From: Trebonia kvetii
GTDB taxonomy: Bacteria; Actinomycetota; Actinomycetes; Streptosporangiales; Streptosporangiaceae
DNA length: 64,000 nt
Direction: 5' to 3'
Assembly (NCBI RefSeq): GCF_007827045.1
Contig: NZ_RPFW01000012.1
Location: forward strand, 1 to 64,000
A program made the translations under genes and the position numbers. The notes beneath the pieces were generated by a model. The model worked only from the letters and a program-made list of their open reading frames with translations. It ran no database searches and was not told where the DNA came from. Shown piece by piece: positions 24,495-33,195 of this stretch; within the stretch, counting starts at the first letter, position 1, and the number at the start of each line of letters is the position of its first letter.

Positions 24495-24615
24495 GCAGGA
24501 GTCCCGCGCCGGTCGGATCCTTCGTCGTCAGTACTACCTGGACCGGATCCGACCACAGGTCGGCCCTGATGCGAAGTAGCGACGAAAGACGTTCCCAGAC
24601 AACATTTGCCTCCAT
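24484..24615 (-). CDS. Small ORF overlapping the RipA-like gene (43 aa)
   Basis: ATG 24615 opens a frame MEANVVWERLSSLLRIRAD... that stops at 24484-24486, overlapping the RipA-like start by 11 bases. It has a regular helical look, and the frame stays coherent upstream (SLPVPAALAVAFPGHGRPD) to about 24690, so the true start may be an earlier GTG. It begins just after a strong terminator. It could be a translational leader or the stump of a rearranged gene; no family is recognised. Confidence 0.3.
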   Translation of the reverse strand: MEANVVWERLSSLLRIRADLWSDPVQVVLTTKDPTGAGLLLEQ

Positions 24616-24718
24616 GTCGGGCCTGCCGTGCCCGGGGAACGCTACCGCTAGCGCAGCCGGCACGGGTAGCGAAGAAAAGGCGGCTTCCTCTTCGGCTAAT
24701 CCGCGGCAGCCAGAACAC

Positions 24719-24754
24719 GCAAAAGGAGTGTGACCTGAGTCACACTCCTTTTGC
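24719..24754. terminator. Bidirectional terminator
   Basis: GCAAAAGGAGTGTGAC, CTGA, GTCACACTCCTTTTGC is a perfect 16-bp stem with T runs on both sides. It ends the secreted-protein gene at 24828. Its centre also reads TGTGACCTGAGTCACA, a match to the CRP-type consensus. Confidence 0.85.
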
Positions 24755-24827
24755 GCCTGCGCCGGGTGCCGCCGCGGGGGAACGGCGGCACCCAGCGGGC
24801 CCTTTCTGACCCTCGACCAGGTGCCTG

Positions 24828-25796
24828 TTATCGGGTCAGGCTCGGGTTGGCCGTCGTGATGTCCACGCTCTTGCCCCAGTACCACTGGGTGGCGTCGGAA
24901 CCGGGCACGACGTGCGGGTTACCGGTCGGGTCGGCGATCCAGTAGCGGACCTTGTGCTGCATCCACGACGGGAGATGACCCACGTTGGTCTGGACGTCGC
25001 CCCAGGCGGACTTCATCGTGTAGATGATCGCCACGTCGTGGGGGTGCGCGGACAGGCGGTGCTGCGCCCAGGCCGCAGCACCAGCGGGAGTGGCGTCACC
25101 CGGCTCGACGTCAAGCACGTTGGCGTTCGGGTTGCTGCCGTTGGTGTCGATCCACAGCACGTTCTTGTGGTGCGCCATCTGGGAGGCAGAGGCCGCGTAG
25201 GAGCCGTTGGCGTAAACGGCGGTCGCCTTGTCCGTGGGGAGCACGCTCGGGGTCACCGAGTCGTAGATCGAATAGGGCTTGAGCTTCTTCACCGCAGCGG
25301 CCTTGGCCTTCGCCGCGGCGGCAGCCCTGGCGTGCGCAACCGCGACGGCCTTGGCCTTGGCGGCGGCGGCAGCCTTGGCCCTGGCGGCCGCGTCGGCCTT
25401 GGCCTTGGCCGCGGCCTGCGCCTTGGCGTCGACTGCGGGCTTGGCGACGGTCTTGGCAGTCGCGGCGTCCGCCGTGGCCGTAACCGGCTTCTGCTGAGCG
25501 GACTGGCTGACGGAGGGCAGCACGCCGGTGCTGCCGCCGGTGGCGGCGGAGCGCAGCGAGTCGAGCTGCTGGGTGGCGGCCGACTGGATGTGCGCGTCGG
25601 CCGTAGCGGTGTGCGCGGCGCTGCCGAGGGCCTCGTGGCTCCACGGGGCGGTGCTGACTGCGACAGTGGCGCCGATGACGCCGGTGGCGGCGGCGGTAGC
25701 CGCGATAACTGGGAGACGACCGTGCTTCCGCGTCAGACCCGCAGTGGCGCGGTAGACAGGGGAGTTGGACATGGCGGAGTGAATACGGCTGAGCAA
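24828..25796 (-). CDS. Secreted Ala/Lys-rich protein with a folded C-terminal domain
   Basis: A 322-residue exported protein. A membrane or signal segment (LPVIAATAAATGVIGATVAVST) follows a short basic start. Residues about 120-175 are an Ala/Lys helix of AKAKADAAARAKA type, probably a rod or wall-spanning coiled coil. The last 150 residues (YSIYDSVTPSVLPTDKATAVYANG... to TQWYWGKSVDITTANPSL) look like a compact alpha/beta domain resembling GH25- or DUF1906-like folds; no catalytic acids can be assigned safely. TTG 25796 has AAGGG upstream; ATG 25772 has no site. Likely role: cell-wall association. Confidence 0.65.
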   Translation of the reverse strand: MLSRIHSAMSNSPVYRATAGLTRKHGRLPVIAATAAATGVIGATVAVSTAPWSHEALGSAAHTATADAHIQSAATQQLDSLRSAATGGSTGVLPSVSQSAQQKPVTATADAATAKTVAKPAVDAKAQAAAKAKADAAARAKAAAAAKAKAVAVAHARAAAAAKAKAAAVKKLKPYSIYDSVTPSVLPTDKATAVYANGSYAASASQMAHHKNVLWIDTNGSNPNANVLDVEPGDATPAGAAAWAQHRLSAHPHDVAIIYTMKSAWGDVQTNVGHLPSWMQHKVRYWIADPTGNPHVVPGSDATQWYWGKSVDITTANPSLTR

Positions 25797-26524
25797 GAGA
25801 TAACCCTTGGTGTGGCGCCGTTAGTCGGGTGGCGCTCCGGTGATCACCCGTTAACACTGCCGGCCGGTACGACGCACCGTAGCAACGGCAGGGGCGTGGA
25901 CGTTGACGCGGGTCAGGGCGACAGTGTTGCGGGGGAGCAACCATCGCACGCCTGGGTGCTTAACTGTGAGTAGTAAACCTCAGGCGGCGACAGTTCATGC
26001 CAGATTTCAACGAAAACAATCCGTGACCTAGGTCACAGAGAGTTACATCCCTTGCTGTGGCGGCATTCTGGCACGCGGCTCCCCCGGCCCGCGGCACTCC
26101 CCGGGCGGCCAAAACCCCGCCCCAGGGTGAACTCTTCGCCAACTTGCCTTCCGGCCCCCGGCCGCCTAGCGACCCCGGAAGTAACACACTCCGTGTCCGG
26201 AGCGCCACGCTCATCGTACTAGCTCACTCACCGTGCTGACAAACTCACTGTCCGCACGAGGTGTAACCGTGCCCCCCTCTGGGTTGTTCCCGCCTCTGCC
26301 CGGGAAGTTTTCGCCTCTGCCCAGACAGCGGCGGGCCGCAACCGGCACCGCCCGTGGTGATCCGCGCGATCAACCGGGTAGGAGACCCTGCGAACGCCGC
26401 AAGTAGACGCCTCCCGGCAACAAGACGGCCTAGATCACCGGGCGGACGCATCGCGCGGCACGGGACCATCCATACTGAATGAGTCGTCCCGTGGCAGTAA
26501 CGAGCAGCACAGGTAGGGCGTTAC
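25797..26524. other. Long divergent intergenic region with a CRP-like palindrome
   Basis: These 728 bp lie between the two secreted-protein genes. No gene has convincing codon bias. The clearest element is the 14-bp palindrome at 26023-26036. I looked for the conserved blocks of a ydaO (c-di-AMP) riboswitch, frequent before actinobacterial wall proteins, and did not see them. Confidence 0.4.
26023..26036. promoter_or_regulatory. Candidate CRP-family binding site
   Basis: GTGACCTAGGTCAC is a perfect 14-bp palindrome; with its flanks it reads CGTGACCTAGGTCACA, close to TGTGA-N6-TCACA. It is about 230 bp upstream of the secreted protein gene at 25796 and 490 bp from the gene at 26525. Confidence 0.45.
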
Positions 26525-28345
26525 ATGCGTTTCAGGCACGCACGACCCGTAACGGTCACCCTCCTGGCGGGAGGTGTCCTGGTCACCGCCGCCTCCGGGT
26601 TTGCCCTTGCCACCGTCGAGGGCGCCGGCGGCTCGGGAACGGCTGAGTCCGGCTACTCCGCCGCGGTCACCGCGGCCACGGTGAGCGATGGGTCGTGCCA
26701 GGCCCTCTGGCTGCCCAAGCCGCCGCCGAGTTCGACGCCCACGCCGACGCACACCGCTACGCATACGCCGACGCCGACCCCCACTCCCACCACGACCACG
26801 CCCAGCCCGACGGCGCACTCGACCACCCCCTCGCCTTCTTCCTCCAACACCTCCGCCGCGACGCGCACCCTGTCGAAGAGCCCGGGAGTCGGCACGACGC
26901 CGGCCAAGACGAAGACGCTCACCCAATCGCCCACGGCAACGCCCACGCCAACGGCATCGGGGACTAAGAAGGCAACCGGCACGCCGACCGGCTCCGCGAT
27001 CAAGGCGTCCGCCTCATCCGGCTCCGCCTCACCCACGGGCACGGCCAGCCCGTCGGCAAGCGCGTCAGCCAGCGCGTCCAAGAGCGCGAAGGCCACGCTA
27101 ACCGGCACGCCTAGCAGCCCGTCGGGCACCGCGACGCCCACGGGAACGGCCACCCGCACCGCGACGCCGACTGCCACACCGACTCACTCGTCCACGCCGG
27201 CCCATTCGCCGACGCCGACCCACAGCCCGACCCCGACGCACAGCCCGACCCCGACCCACAAGGCCACGCCGACCAAGAGCCCCACGCCGACGCACAAGGC
27301 CACGCCGACCAAGAGCCCCACGCCGACGCACAAGGCCACGCCGACCAAGAGCCCCACGCCGACGCACAAGGCCACGCCGACCAAGAGCCCCACGCCGACG
27401 CCGACCCACAGCCTGAAGAAGCATCCCGGCGCCAAGACCGTGGCGAGCACCTCGCGGGTCAGTCTCTGCGTCCAGATCGCCCGCGCCCAGGCGAGCAGCC
27501 AGCGCGGCGACGCGGCCACCTGGACCGTGAGCGCCTGGATGACCGGCGGAAACGTGCCCGATGCCACCATCAGGCTGCAGGCGACGCCGGCCAGCGTGAT
27601 ACCGGGATTCAGCTTCGGCTGCGGCAGCTTCGACGGGACCTCGTCGTGTGACCTGGGCGCGGTGGACGCGAAGTCGGCGCCGCGAGAGTTGCAGGCGCAG
27701 GTCACGGTCCCTGCCACCGCGTCGTCCGTCACGTCGGTCAGCCTGACCGTCATCGGCAGCGCGGCGCACCTGCCAAAGGATCCCAAGGCAACCGCGGCGA
27801 TCACGATCACCGAGCCGGCGGCGCCGATCACGGTGACCTCGCCGCTGCCCGTCGGCAGCCTGCCCGGCATTCCTGGCGTGGCTCCCGTGCCGAGCCCGAG
27901 CCTGAGCCCTGGCGGCAACGCCGCCGGGCTGTTCCCGACTGTCGACCCGTCGCCGTCCCCTGACGCGTCACAGAAGGCGAGCGCACGCGCGGTCGCGAAC
28001 ACCTCCGCGCTCCCGGAGAGCGCCCCTGTCGTCGGGGCACAGCTCGTCGGCCTGGCCGCGCTCGGCCTCGCGTTCGTGCTCGCGGTAACCCGCCTGTCCA
28101 TCCGGCGCAATCCGGCGGGCCAGCCGGCAGCGGGAACTCCAGCCGCCGACGGAGCCCAGGGAGCCCAGGGAGCGCAGGGAGCGCAGGGAGCGCAGACACC
28201 CAGCGAGGACAAGCCGGCCGACGCTAAGCAGCCTGAGGACAAGCAGCCTGAGGACAAGCAGCCTGAGGACAAGCAGCCTGAGGACAAGCAGCCTGAGGAC
28301 AAGCAGCCAGGCACCGGCGAGACCCCGCCGGCCGACTCGAAGTAA
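26525..28345 (+). CDS. Mucin-like Pro/Thr-rich type I membrane protein
   Basis: A 606-residue surface protein. A signal peptide (VTLLAGGVLVTAASGFALA) precedes about 250 residues of Thr/Pro/Ser/Ala stalk, including four perfect 12-residue repeats HKATPTKSPTPT. A folded outer domain follows (SLCVQIARAQASSQRG to TAAITITEPA, three Cys). Then come a transmembrane helix (AQLVGLAALGLAFVLAVTRL), RRNP and a cytoplasmic tail with GAQ repeats and five EDKQP units. The Pro-Thr stalk is a likely O-mannosylation target. ATG 26525 begins the signal peptide. Function unknown; probably adhesion or wall sensing. Confidence 0.7.
   Translation: MRFRHARPVTVTLLAGGVLVTAASGFALATVEGAGGSGTAESGYSAAVTAATVSDGSCQALWLPKPPPSSTPTPTHTATHTPTPTPTPTTTTPSPTAHSTTPSPSSSNTSAATRTLSKSPGVGTTPAKTKTLTQSPTATPTPTASGTKKATGTPTGSAIKASASSGSASPTGTASPSASASASASKSAKATLTGTPSSPSGTATPTGTATRTATPTATPTHSSTPAHSPTPTHSPTPTHSPTPTHKATPTKSPTPTHKATPTKSPTPTHKATPTKSPTPTHKATPTKSPTPTPTHSLKKHPGAKTVASTSRVSLCVQIARAQASSQRGDAATWTVSAWMTGGNVPDATIRLQATPASVIPGFSFGCGSFDGTSSCDLGAVDAKSAPRELQAQVTVPATASSVTSVSLTVIGSAAHLPKDPKATAAITITEPAAPITVTSPLPVGSLPGIPGVAPVPSPSLSPGGNAAGLFPTVDPSPSPDASQKASARAVANTSALPESAPVVGAQLVGLAALGLAFVLAVTRLSIRRNPAGQPAAGTPAADGAQGAQGAQGAQGAQTPSEDKPADAKQPEDKQPEDKQPEDKQPEDKQPEDKQPGTGETPPADSK
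27257..27400 (+). repeat. Four 36-bp tandem repeats in the stalk
   Basis: The unit starts CACAAGGCCACGCCGACC and is repeated four times without visible change (27257, 27293, 27329, 27365), encoding the HKATPTKSPTPT stalk segment. Such identity suggests recent slippage and likely length polymorphism between strains. Confidence 0.9.
28229..28303 (+). repeat. Five 15-bp tandem repeats in the tail
   Basis: CAGCCTGAGGACAAG repeated five times encodes the QPEDK tail. A shorter 9-bp series (GGAGCCCAG/GGAGCGCAG) lies just before it at about 28150-28195. Confidence 0.9.
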
Positions 28346-28398
28346 CCCCGCAGTACAGAGGTCACGCCCGGACGGACCCCCCAAGGGCAACAAAGCAA

Positions 28399-28432
28399 AA
28401 GGTCGGCGCCGTCCGGAGACGGCACCGACCTT
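28399..28432. terminator. Bidirectional terminator between convergent genes
   Basis: AAGGTCGGCGCCGTC, CGGA, GACGGCACCGACCTT: a 15-bp stem with one mismatch, followed by TCTC on one side and TTTGC on the other. It separates the convergent mucin-like gene and the membrane protein at 28448. Confidence 0.8.
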
Positions 28433-28447
28433 TCTCTATGTGTGAGG

Positions 28448-30334
28448 CTACTTCGCGAGCAGCTCCAGGTTCGGCCGCACGGCGTTCATCGTGGCGGCGA
28501 GCTTCGCGGTGGTCATCGTCGACGACACCACGGTGCCGAACGTGTCGTTGTCGAAGTACACGCACATGGCCGCGCTCTGGTTGTTGAGGTGCGTCTCGGT
28601 GCACGCCGCCTGGCCGCCTAGCGGTCCTGCCGACACGGTTACCGATCCGGGGTAGGTCGCTTCGAAGTTGGCCACCGATGCGGTGGGATCAGCACCCTGC
28701 AGGTTGCCGCCGACGAACATGAACACCTGGGCGCCGACGCCCATGACCTTGCCCTGCTCGTACACGGCGGACACCACGTTGCGCGCCTGCCCGGAGCTCG
28801 CCTTGGTCACCTGGGCCGCCTCGGCGGCGACGTGCAGCTGCTTCTCCAGGTTCGCCGACCGGGCGAACCCGTCCACCGTCTGCGGCGCCACGACCTGGTG
28901 GGCGGGCCCGCTCGGACCGGAGAATACGTACTTCATCAGCACACCGCTGATCGCGCCGGCCGCGACTACCGCGATGGCGCCGAGGGCCATCCACTGCCGC
29001 CGGTCGCCGCTGCGGCCGCGGCGACGGCCGACCGCCCGCCTGGTGGCGGTGTCGTCGTCCTGCTCGAGCCGGTCGGGCCGCTCAAGCGTGCGGGTGAACG
29101 CGGCGGGCACCGGCTCGTCGGTCAGGTCCAGGTCCGCGAAGTGGTCGAGCGACGTGTCCTCGGCCCAGCTGCGCGGCTGGAAGGCCGGCGGCGCGAGCAC
29201 CGCGGTCGCCGCCCGCTGCGGGCCGGTGAACCGCTGCGGGCCGGTGAGCCGCGGCTGGGAGCGCAGGTTGTCGAGCCGGGTCTCGTCGAACGCCGGCACG
29301 TCGAACCTGGTGTGATCGGTGACCGGCCCGGCCAGCGCCTTCATGTCGAACCGCGTGTCGGCCGGCATGCCGCGACCGCGGTCACTGCCGAGGGAAGCGA
29401 AGCTTCCCGAGGGGAAGCCTGAAGAGTAGCCGGAACGGTTGGGGCTGTCTCCGAACCCGTCATTGCCGTATCCGATGGGCTCGGCCTCACGCCTGACGTC
29501 GTCCCCTGCCAGCCACAGATTGTCCAGCCGGGTCTCGTCGAACCGGGGCCCGTCGTAACGGGGCTGATCGTAGCGCGGGTCGTCGTAGGCAAGGCGGCCG
29601 TAGCCCGGCTCGTCGTAGCCGATGGCCTCGAAGTCGCTGGTGCCGATGATGCCGGCCAGGTCGTAGCCGGGGCCGTTGACGCCCGGCATGGAGTAGTCGG
29701 AGCCGTTGTAGGCGGCGGGGTCGAATGCGGGCGGCTGGTACCGCTCCGCGCGGTCGTCCTGGCCGCGGTAACCGCTGTCCTGCTGGTAGCCGCCGCGAAC
29801 CGGGTACGCCTCGTCCTCGCCCTCGTAACGGAGCGGCTGGTCGTAGTCCCACGGCTGCTGGTAGAGGTCTCCGCGGTAGGCGTCGGACGTGCCGGCCGGG
29901 TAGGCGAGCTCGATGTTTCCGCCCGCCGTGTAGCTCGACCCGGCATAACCCGGCCGCTCGTACCCGGAAAGGTAACTGGACTGCGCGTACCCGGCATCGG
30001 GTGCGTAGCCGGACTGTCCCTGGCCTGCCTCTACGAAACCGCGCACCGTCCTGGTGCCCGCGATGCCCGAGTCCTGGGCTGACGGTCCCTGGTAGCCGGG
30101 GTCGCTGTAGCCGTCGTCGCCGTACCCTGAGGCGTCGAACGCTGCGTACGGGTGCTGCCCCGTGCCGTCCGCCGACGGCTGCGCCGCCTGCGGCTCGTAG
30201 CGGTAGTCGCCGTTCCGGTACTCAAGGTTGGAGTACCCGGTCGGCCACGAGACTTCCGGCCCGAACGGCGCGTGCCGCTGGTCGGCCGGTTGCATCCCCT
30301 GGCCATCCCCAGAATGCGGCCATCCGCTCCTCAT
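28448..30334 (-). CDS. Tyr/Gly/Asp-rich membrane protein with outer domain
   Basis: A 628-residue single-pass protein. The first 430 residues are a disordered, acidic cytoplasmic region rich in GYD and YDEPGY motifs, with two copies of FDETRLDNL. A basic stretch (RRAVGRRRGRSGDRR) leads into one transmembrane helix (WMALGAIAVVAAGAISGVLMKYVF), followed by about 160 outer residues with two Cys. The outer part ends in a segment of the type AACTETHLNN...CVYFDNDTFGTV. ATG 30334 has GAGGTGA upstream. The Tyr-rich tail could be a phosphorylation or scaffold region; no family function is known to me. Confidence 0.7.
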   Translation of the reverse strand: MRSGWPHSGDGQGMQPADQRHAPFGPEVSWPTGYSNLEYRNGDYRYEPQAAQPSADGTGQHPYAAFDASGYGDDGYSDPGYQGPSAQDSGIAGTRTVRGFVEAGQGQSGYAPDAGYAQSSYLSGYERPGYAGSSYTAGGNIELAYPAGTSDAYRGDLYQQPWDYDQPLRYEGEDEAYPVRGGYQQDSGYRGQDDRAERYQPPAFDPAAYNGSDYSMPGVNGPGYDLAGIIGTSDFEAIGYDEPGYGRLAYDDPRYDQPRYDGPRFDETRLDNLWLAGDDVRREAEPIGYGNDGFGDSPNRSGYSSGFPSGSFASLGSDRGRGMPADTRFDMKALAGPVTDHTRFDVPAFDETRLDNLRSQPRLTGPQRFTGPQRAATAVLAPPAFQPRSWAEDTSLDHFADLDLTDEPVPAAFTRTLERPDRLEQDDDTATRRAVGRRRGRSGDRRQWMALGAIAVVAAGAISGVLMKYVFSGPSGPAHQVVAPQTVDGFARSANLEKQLHVAAEAAQVTKASSGQARNVVSAVYEQGKVMGVGAQVFMFVGGNLQGADPTASVANFEATYPGSVTVSAGPLGGQAACTETHLNNQSAAMCVYFDNDTFGTVVSSTMTTAKLAATMNAVRPNLELLAK

Positions 30335-30547
30335 ATGGCGGTCACCTCGTGTTGTCAGTGGTACCTGCGGTTCGGCAAGGTCACAACATCATCTCGGCAA
30401 TTGCTCATCTTCGCTACCTGAACGGGCATATCGGCGTGTCGCGGGGGTAAACATTTTGCTCAGATGCCCCACTAGCAGACATTTCACCACATCCCGGTGA
30501 CTCATCCGCCACCAAACGTAGCGCGCCGTGGCGCCCGCGACCGTGAT

Positions 30548-32200
30548 TTAGCCGATGTCGCGCCGCCGCAGCGCGGCCAGCCCAGTAACACACAGTGATA
30601 TTGCGATCACAATCAGCAATATGATCGACTCACTGCTGACCGCACCACCCGGCAATCGCGGTGCGTGTGTGAAGGGAGAGACATCTAGCACCCAGTGTGA
30701 TAGCTGAAGCGCCTGGCCGAAGATGTCGAGCAGAACCGCGAGCCCGACCGCGGACCATGCAATCGCGACGCACGCGTCCGGGGCCGCACCGAGTGCGAGC
30801 ACCGCGACACCAATGATCACCATAGCCGCGGGAAACTGGGCGATGCCCGCGGCAAGCATCCGGGCCGTCTGGTGCGCGGCGCCGCCCGCGCTGAGCCCGT
30901 ACCCGAGGCCGGTCGCGACGCCAGCCACGGCGACAAGCAGGGCGGTGCCAGCGCAAGCGACGAGCAGGTGGCTGAGCCCCCACCGGACGCGCCCCACCGC
31001 GGCGGCGAGCACTGGGTCGGCGCGGCCCGCCGTCTCCTCCGCGTGCGAGCGGAGCACGGCGGACACCCCGTACGCCGCGGCGACGAGCCCGGCGAGCAGC
31101 ATGAGCGCGGCCAGGTACGCGTTGACGATCGCGGACTGCCCGCCGATCCTGGTGAACTCCTTGTTCAGCGCGCTGCTGGTGCCGACGAGCTGGCCGATGC
31201 CCTTCGCCGCCGCGCCGCAGACCGCGAACATGACCGCGTACCCGGCCGCCCAGCCCGCGAGCGCCGGCCACTGCAGCCGCCAGGCCAGCGGTGCCGGGCC
31301 GGAAAGCGCGGCGGACGCGGCCGGCCTGCCCGGCCGGTCGGGGAACAGGCCGGCGCCGTGGTCCCGCCTGGCGGCAAGCCAGAACGCCAGCCAGACGCAG
31401 GCCGCGAACAGCGCGAGCGGCAGCGCCAGCACCCACCAGCGCTCGCCGGAGTACGGCCGCAGCATCTCCGTCCAGCCAAGCGGCAGCGTCCAGGTGAGCC
31501 AGGACGGACCGCTCGCTCCGGTCGCGTCGCCGACCGCGCGGGCGAGGAAGGAGACGCCGAGCACGCAGATCACCAGCCCGCGCGCCGCTCGCGCGCCCGC
31601 CGTGAGCTGCGCGGCGACCAGGCTCACCCCGGTGAACGCGAGCCCGCAGGTACCGATCGCGAGCGCGAGCGCGACCGATCCCGCCGCGGGCAGGCCGAGC
31701 GGCGGCAGTATCACGCAGAGCAGCACGGTGAGCAGCGCGTTGGCGAGCACCGCCACGGCGAGCGCGGACGCGAGCGGCGCCTGGCGGCCCACCCGCGCCG
31801 AGCCGATCAGCTCAAGGCGGCCCGCCTCCTCGTCGGCCCTGGTGTGCCTGACCACGAGGAAGACGGACATGAGCGCTGCGAAGAGCGCACCCCACACGCC
31901 GTACCGCCAGGCGGTCAGCGCGCCGACGGAGTCGCCGTTCAGCCGTCCGTACAGGAAGATCAGCGCCGGATTGTCCAGACCCGAGGCGACGAGGGACTGC
32001 CGGGACGATTCCGTCTTATAGAGCCGCGCGAAAGTGAACGCATTCGACGCGACGCCGATCACCACCACATACACCCAGAGCGGCAGCATGATGCGATCGC
32101 GGCGCAGCGCGAGCTTGGCCAGGACGCCGGTCCCGGTCAGCGGTCCGCCGGCGGAGCCCGCGCGCTCACCGGCGGGCCGAACAGCAGGCAGGGTGGTCAT
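30548..32200 (-). CDS. ABC exporter permease (polyketide-antibiotic type)
   Basis: A 550-residue membrane protein with about twelve hydrophobic segments, as in the fused ABC-2 permeases of actinobacterial antibiotic exporters. Landmarks are LALRRDRIMLPLWVYVVVIG at the start, VRHTRADEEAGRLELIGSARVGR in the first loop and SHAEETAGRADPVLAAAVGRVRW in the matching second-half loop. Its GTG/ATG start overlaps the ATPase stop by 4 bases, so both are made together. The substrate is likely a drug or secondary metabolite. Confidence 0.85.
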   Translation of the reverse strand: MTTLPAVRPAGERAGSAGGPLTGTGVLAKLALRRDRIMLPLWVYVVVIGVASNAFTFARLYKTESSRQSLVASGLDNPALIFLYGRLNGDSVGALTAWRYGVWGALFAALMSVFLVVRHTRADEEAGRLELIGSARVGRQAPLASALAVAVLANALLTVLLCVILPPLGLPAAGSVALALAIGTCGLAFTGVSLVAAQLTAGARAARGLVICVLGVSFLARAVGDATGASGPSWLTWTLPLGWTEMLRPYSGERWWVLALPLALFAACVWLAFWLAARRDHGAGLFPDRPGRPAASAALSGPAPLAWRLQWPALAGWAAGYAVMFAVCGAAAKGIGQLVGTSSALNKEFTRIGGQSAIVNAYLAALMLLAGLVAAAYGVSAVLRSHAEETAGRADPVLAAAVGRVRWGLSHLLVACAGTALLVAVAGVATGLGYGLSAGGAAHQTARMLAAGIAQFPAAMVIIGVAVLALGAAPDACVAIAWSAVGLAVLLDIFGQALQLSHWVLDVSPFTHAPRLPGGAVSSESIILLIVIAISLCVTGLAALRRRDIG

Positions 32201-33135
32201 GGTGCCGGAGTCACCCGATCCCGTTCCGTACCTTGGTCTTGTCCTGCGTAGTGCCTGAGGAACAGCTCCTCCAGGGTGGGCGGGCGGCAGGTGAGCGTCC
32301 GCACCCCGACGGCGGTCAGCCGCCGAAGCACCTCGTTGAGCGCGGCGTTGTCCACCTCACAGCGGAGCCTGGTCCCGTCGAGCACGGCGTCATGCACGCC
32401 GGACAGCGCGTCGAGCTTGACCGGCGCGCCGAGTTCCGCCTCCACCGTCGTGCGGCTGAGGTGCCGCAGCTCCGCGAGCGTCCCGGTCTCGATGGTCCTG
32501 CCCGACCTGATGATGGTCACCCGGTCCGCGAGCGCCTCGGCCTCGGCGAGGATGTGGCTGGACAGCAGCACGGTCCTGCCGCCTTCCCGCTCGGCGCTCA
32601 CGCAGTCCCTGAAGGCAGCCTCCATCAGCGGGTCAAGTCCGGAGGTCGGCTCATCGAGCACGAGCAGTTCCGCGTCGCTCGCCAGGGCCGCGATCAGCGC
32701 GACCTTCTGCCTGTTGCCCTTGGAGTAGGCCCGCGCCTTCTTGGCGGGGTCGAGCTCGAAGCGCTCGATCAGCTCGTCGCGGCGCTTGCGGTCGGCCCCG
32801 TGTTTGCCAGCACCGTCTCCGCGCAGCCTGGCCAGCAGGTCGATGATCTCGCCGCCGGTCAGCGTCGGCCACAGGGTCACGTCGCCCGGCACGTAGGCGA
32901 GCCTGGCGTGCAGCGCGGTGGCATCCCGCCAGGGGTCGCCGCCGAGCAGCGCGACCTCGCCGCCGTCCTTGCGCAGCAGGCCGAGCAGGATGCGGATGGT
33001 GGTGGTCTTGCCCGCGCCGTTCGGCCCGAGGAAGGCGTGTACCTCGCCGGTGCGCACGGTGAGGTCGAGGCCGTCGAGCGCTGTCGCCTTGCCGAAGCGC
33101 TTGCGCAGCCCGCGGGCCTCGATCGCATTCGCCAT
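32197..33135 (-). CDS. ABC transporter ATP-binding protein
   Basis: A 312-residue ATPase. Walker A GPNGAGKTTTI, Q-loop, signature YSKGNRQKVALI (degenerate but typical of this exporter group), Walker B LLVLDEPTSGLDP and the H-loop SSHIL are all present. A C-terminal extension (TVEAELGAPVKLDALSG) is common in drug-export DrrA-like proteins. It is the first gene of a two-gene operon with the permease, and is divergent from a GbsR/MarR regulator across 60 bp. Confidence 0.92.
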   Translation of the reverse strand: MANAIEARGLRKRFGKATALDGLDLTVRTGEVHAFLGPNGAGKTTTIRILLGLLRKDGGEVALLGGDPWRDATALHARLAYVPGDVTLWPTLTGGEIIDLLARLRGDGAGKHGADRKRRDELIERFELDPAKKARAYSKGNRQKVALIAALASDAELLVLDEPTSGLDPLMEAAFRDCVSAEREGGRTVLLSSHILAEAEALADRVTIIRSGRTIETGTLAELRHLSRTTVEAELGAPVKLDALSGVHDAVLDGTRLRCEVDNAALNEVLRRLTAVGVRTLTCRPPTLEELFLRHYAGQDQGTERDRVTPAP

Positions 33136-33159
33136 GCCGTCCAGCCTATCGCTTATTCA

Positions 33160-33176
33160 GAAGTTTGTGAAAGTTC
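33160..33176. promoter_or_regulatory. Candidate operator of the exporter regulator
   Basis: GAAGTTT, GTG, AAAGTTC: 7-bp arms with one mismatch, centred in the 60-bp gap between the divergent ABC operon and regulator. The flanks also contain a direct repeat TTCAGAA (33156-33162, 33174-33180). Confidence 0.5.
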
Positions 33177-33195
33177 AGAATGATATCCTCAGCAC

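Noticed and set aside
25797..26524. c-di-AMP (ydaO) riboswitch before the secreted-protein gene
   Set aside because: None of the conserved sequence blocks could be found on either strand.
27257..27400. CRISPR-like array of 36-bp repeats
   Set aside because: The units are contiguous without spacers and encode an in-frame Pro/Thr stalk.
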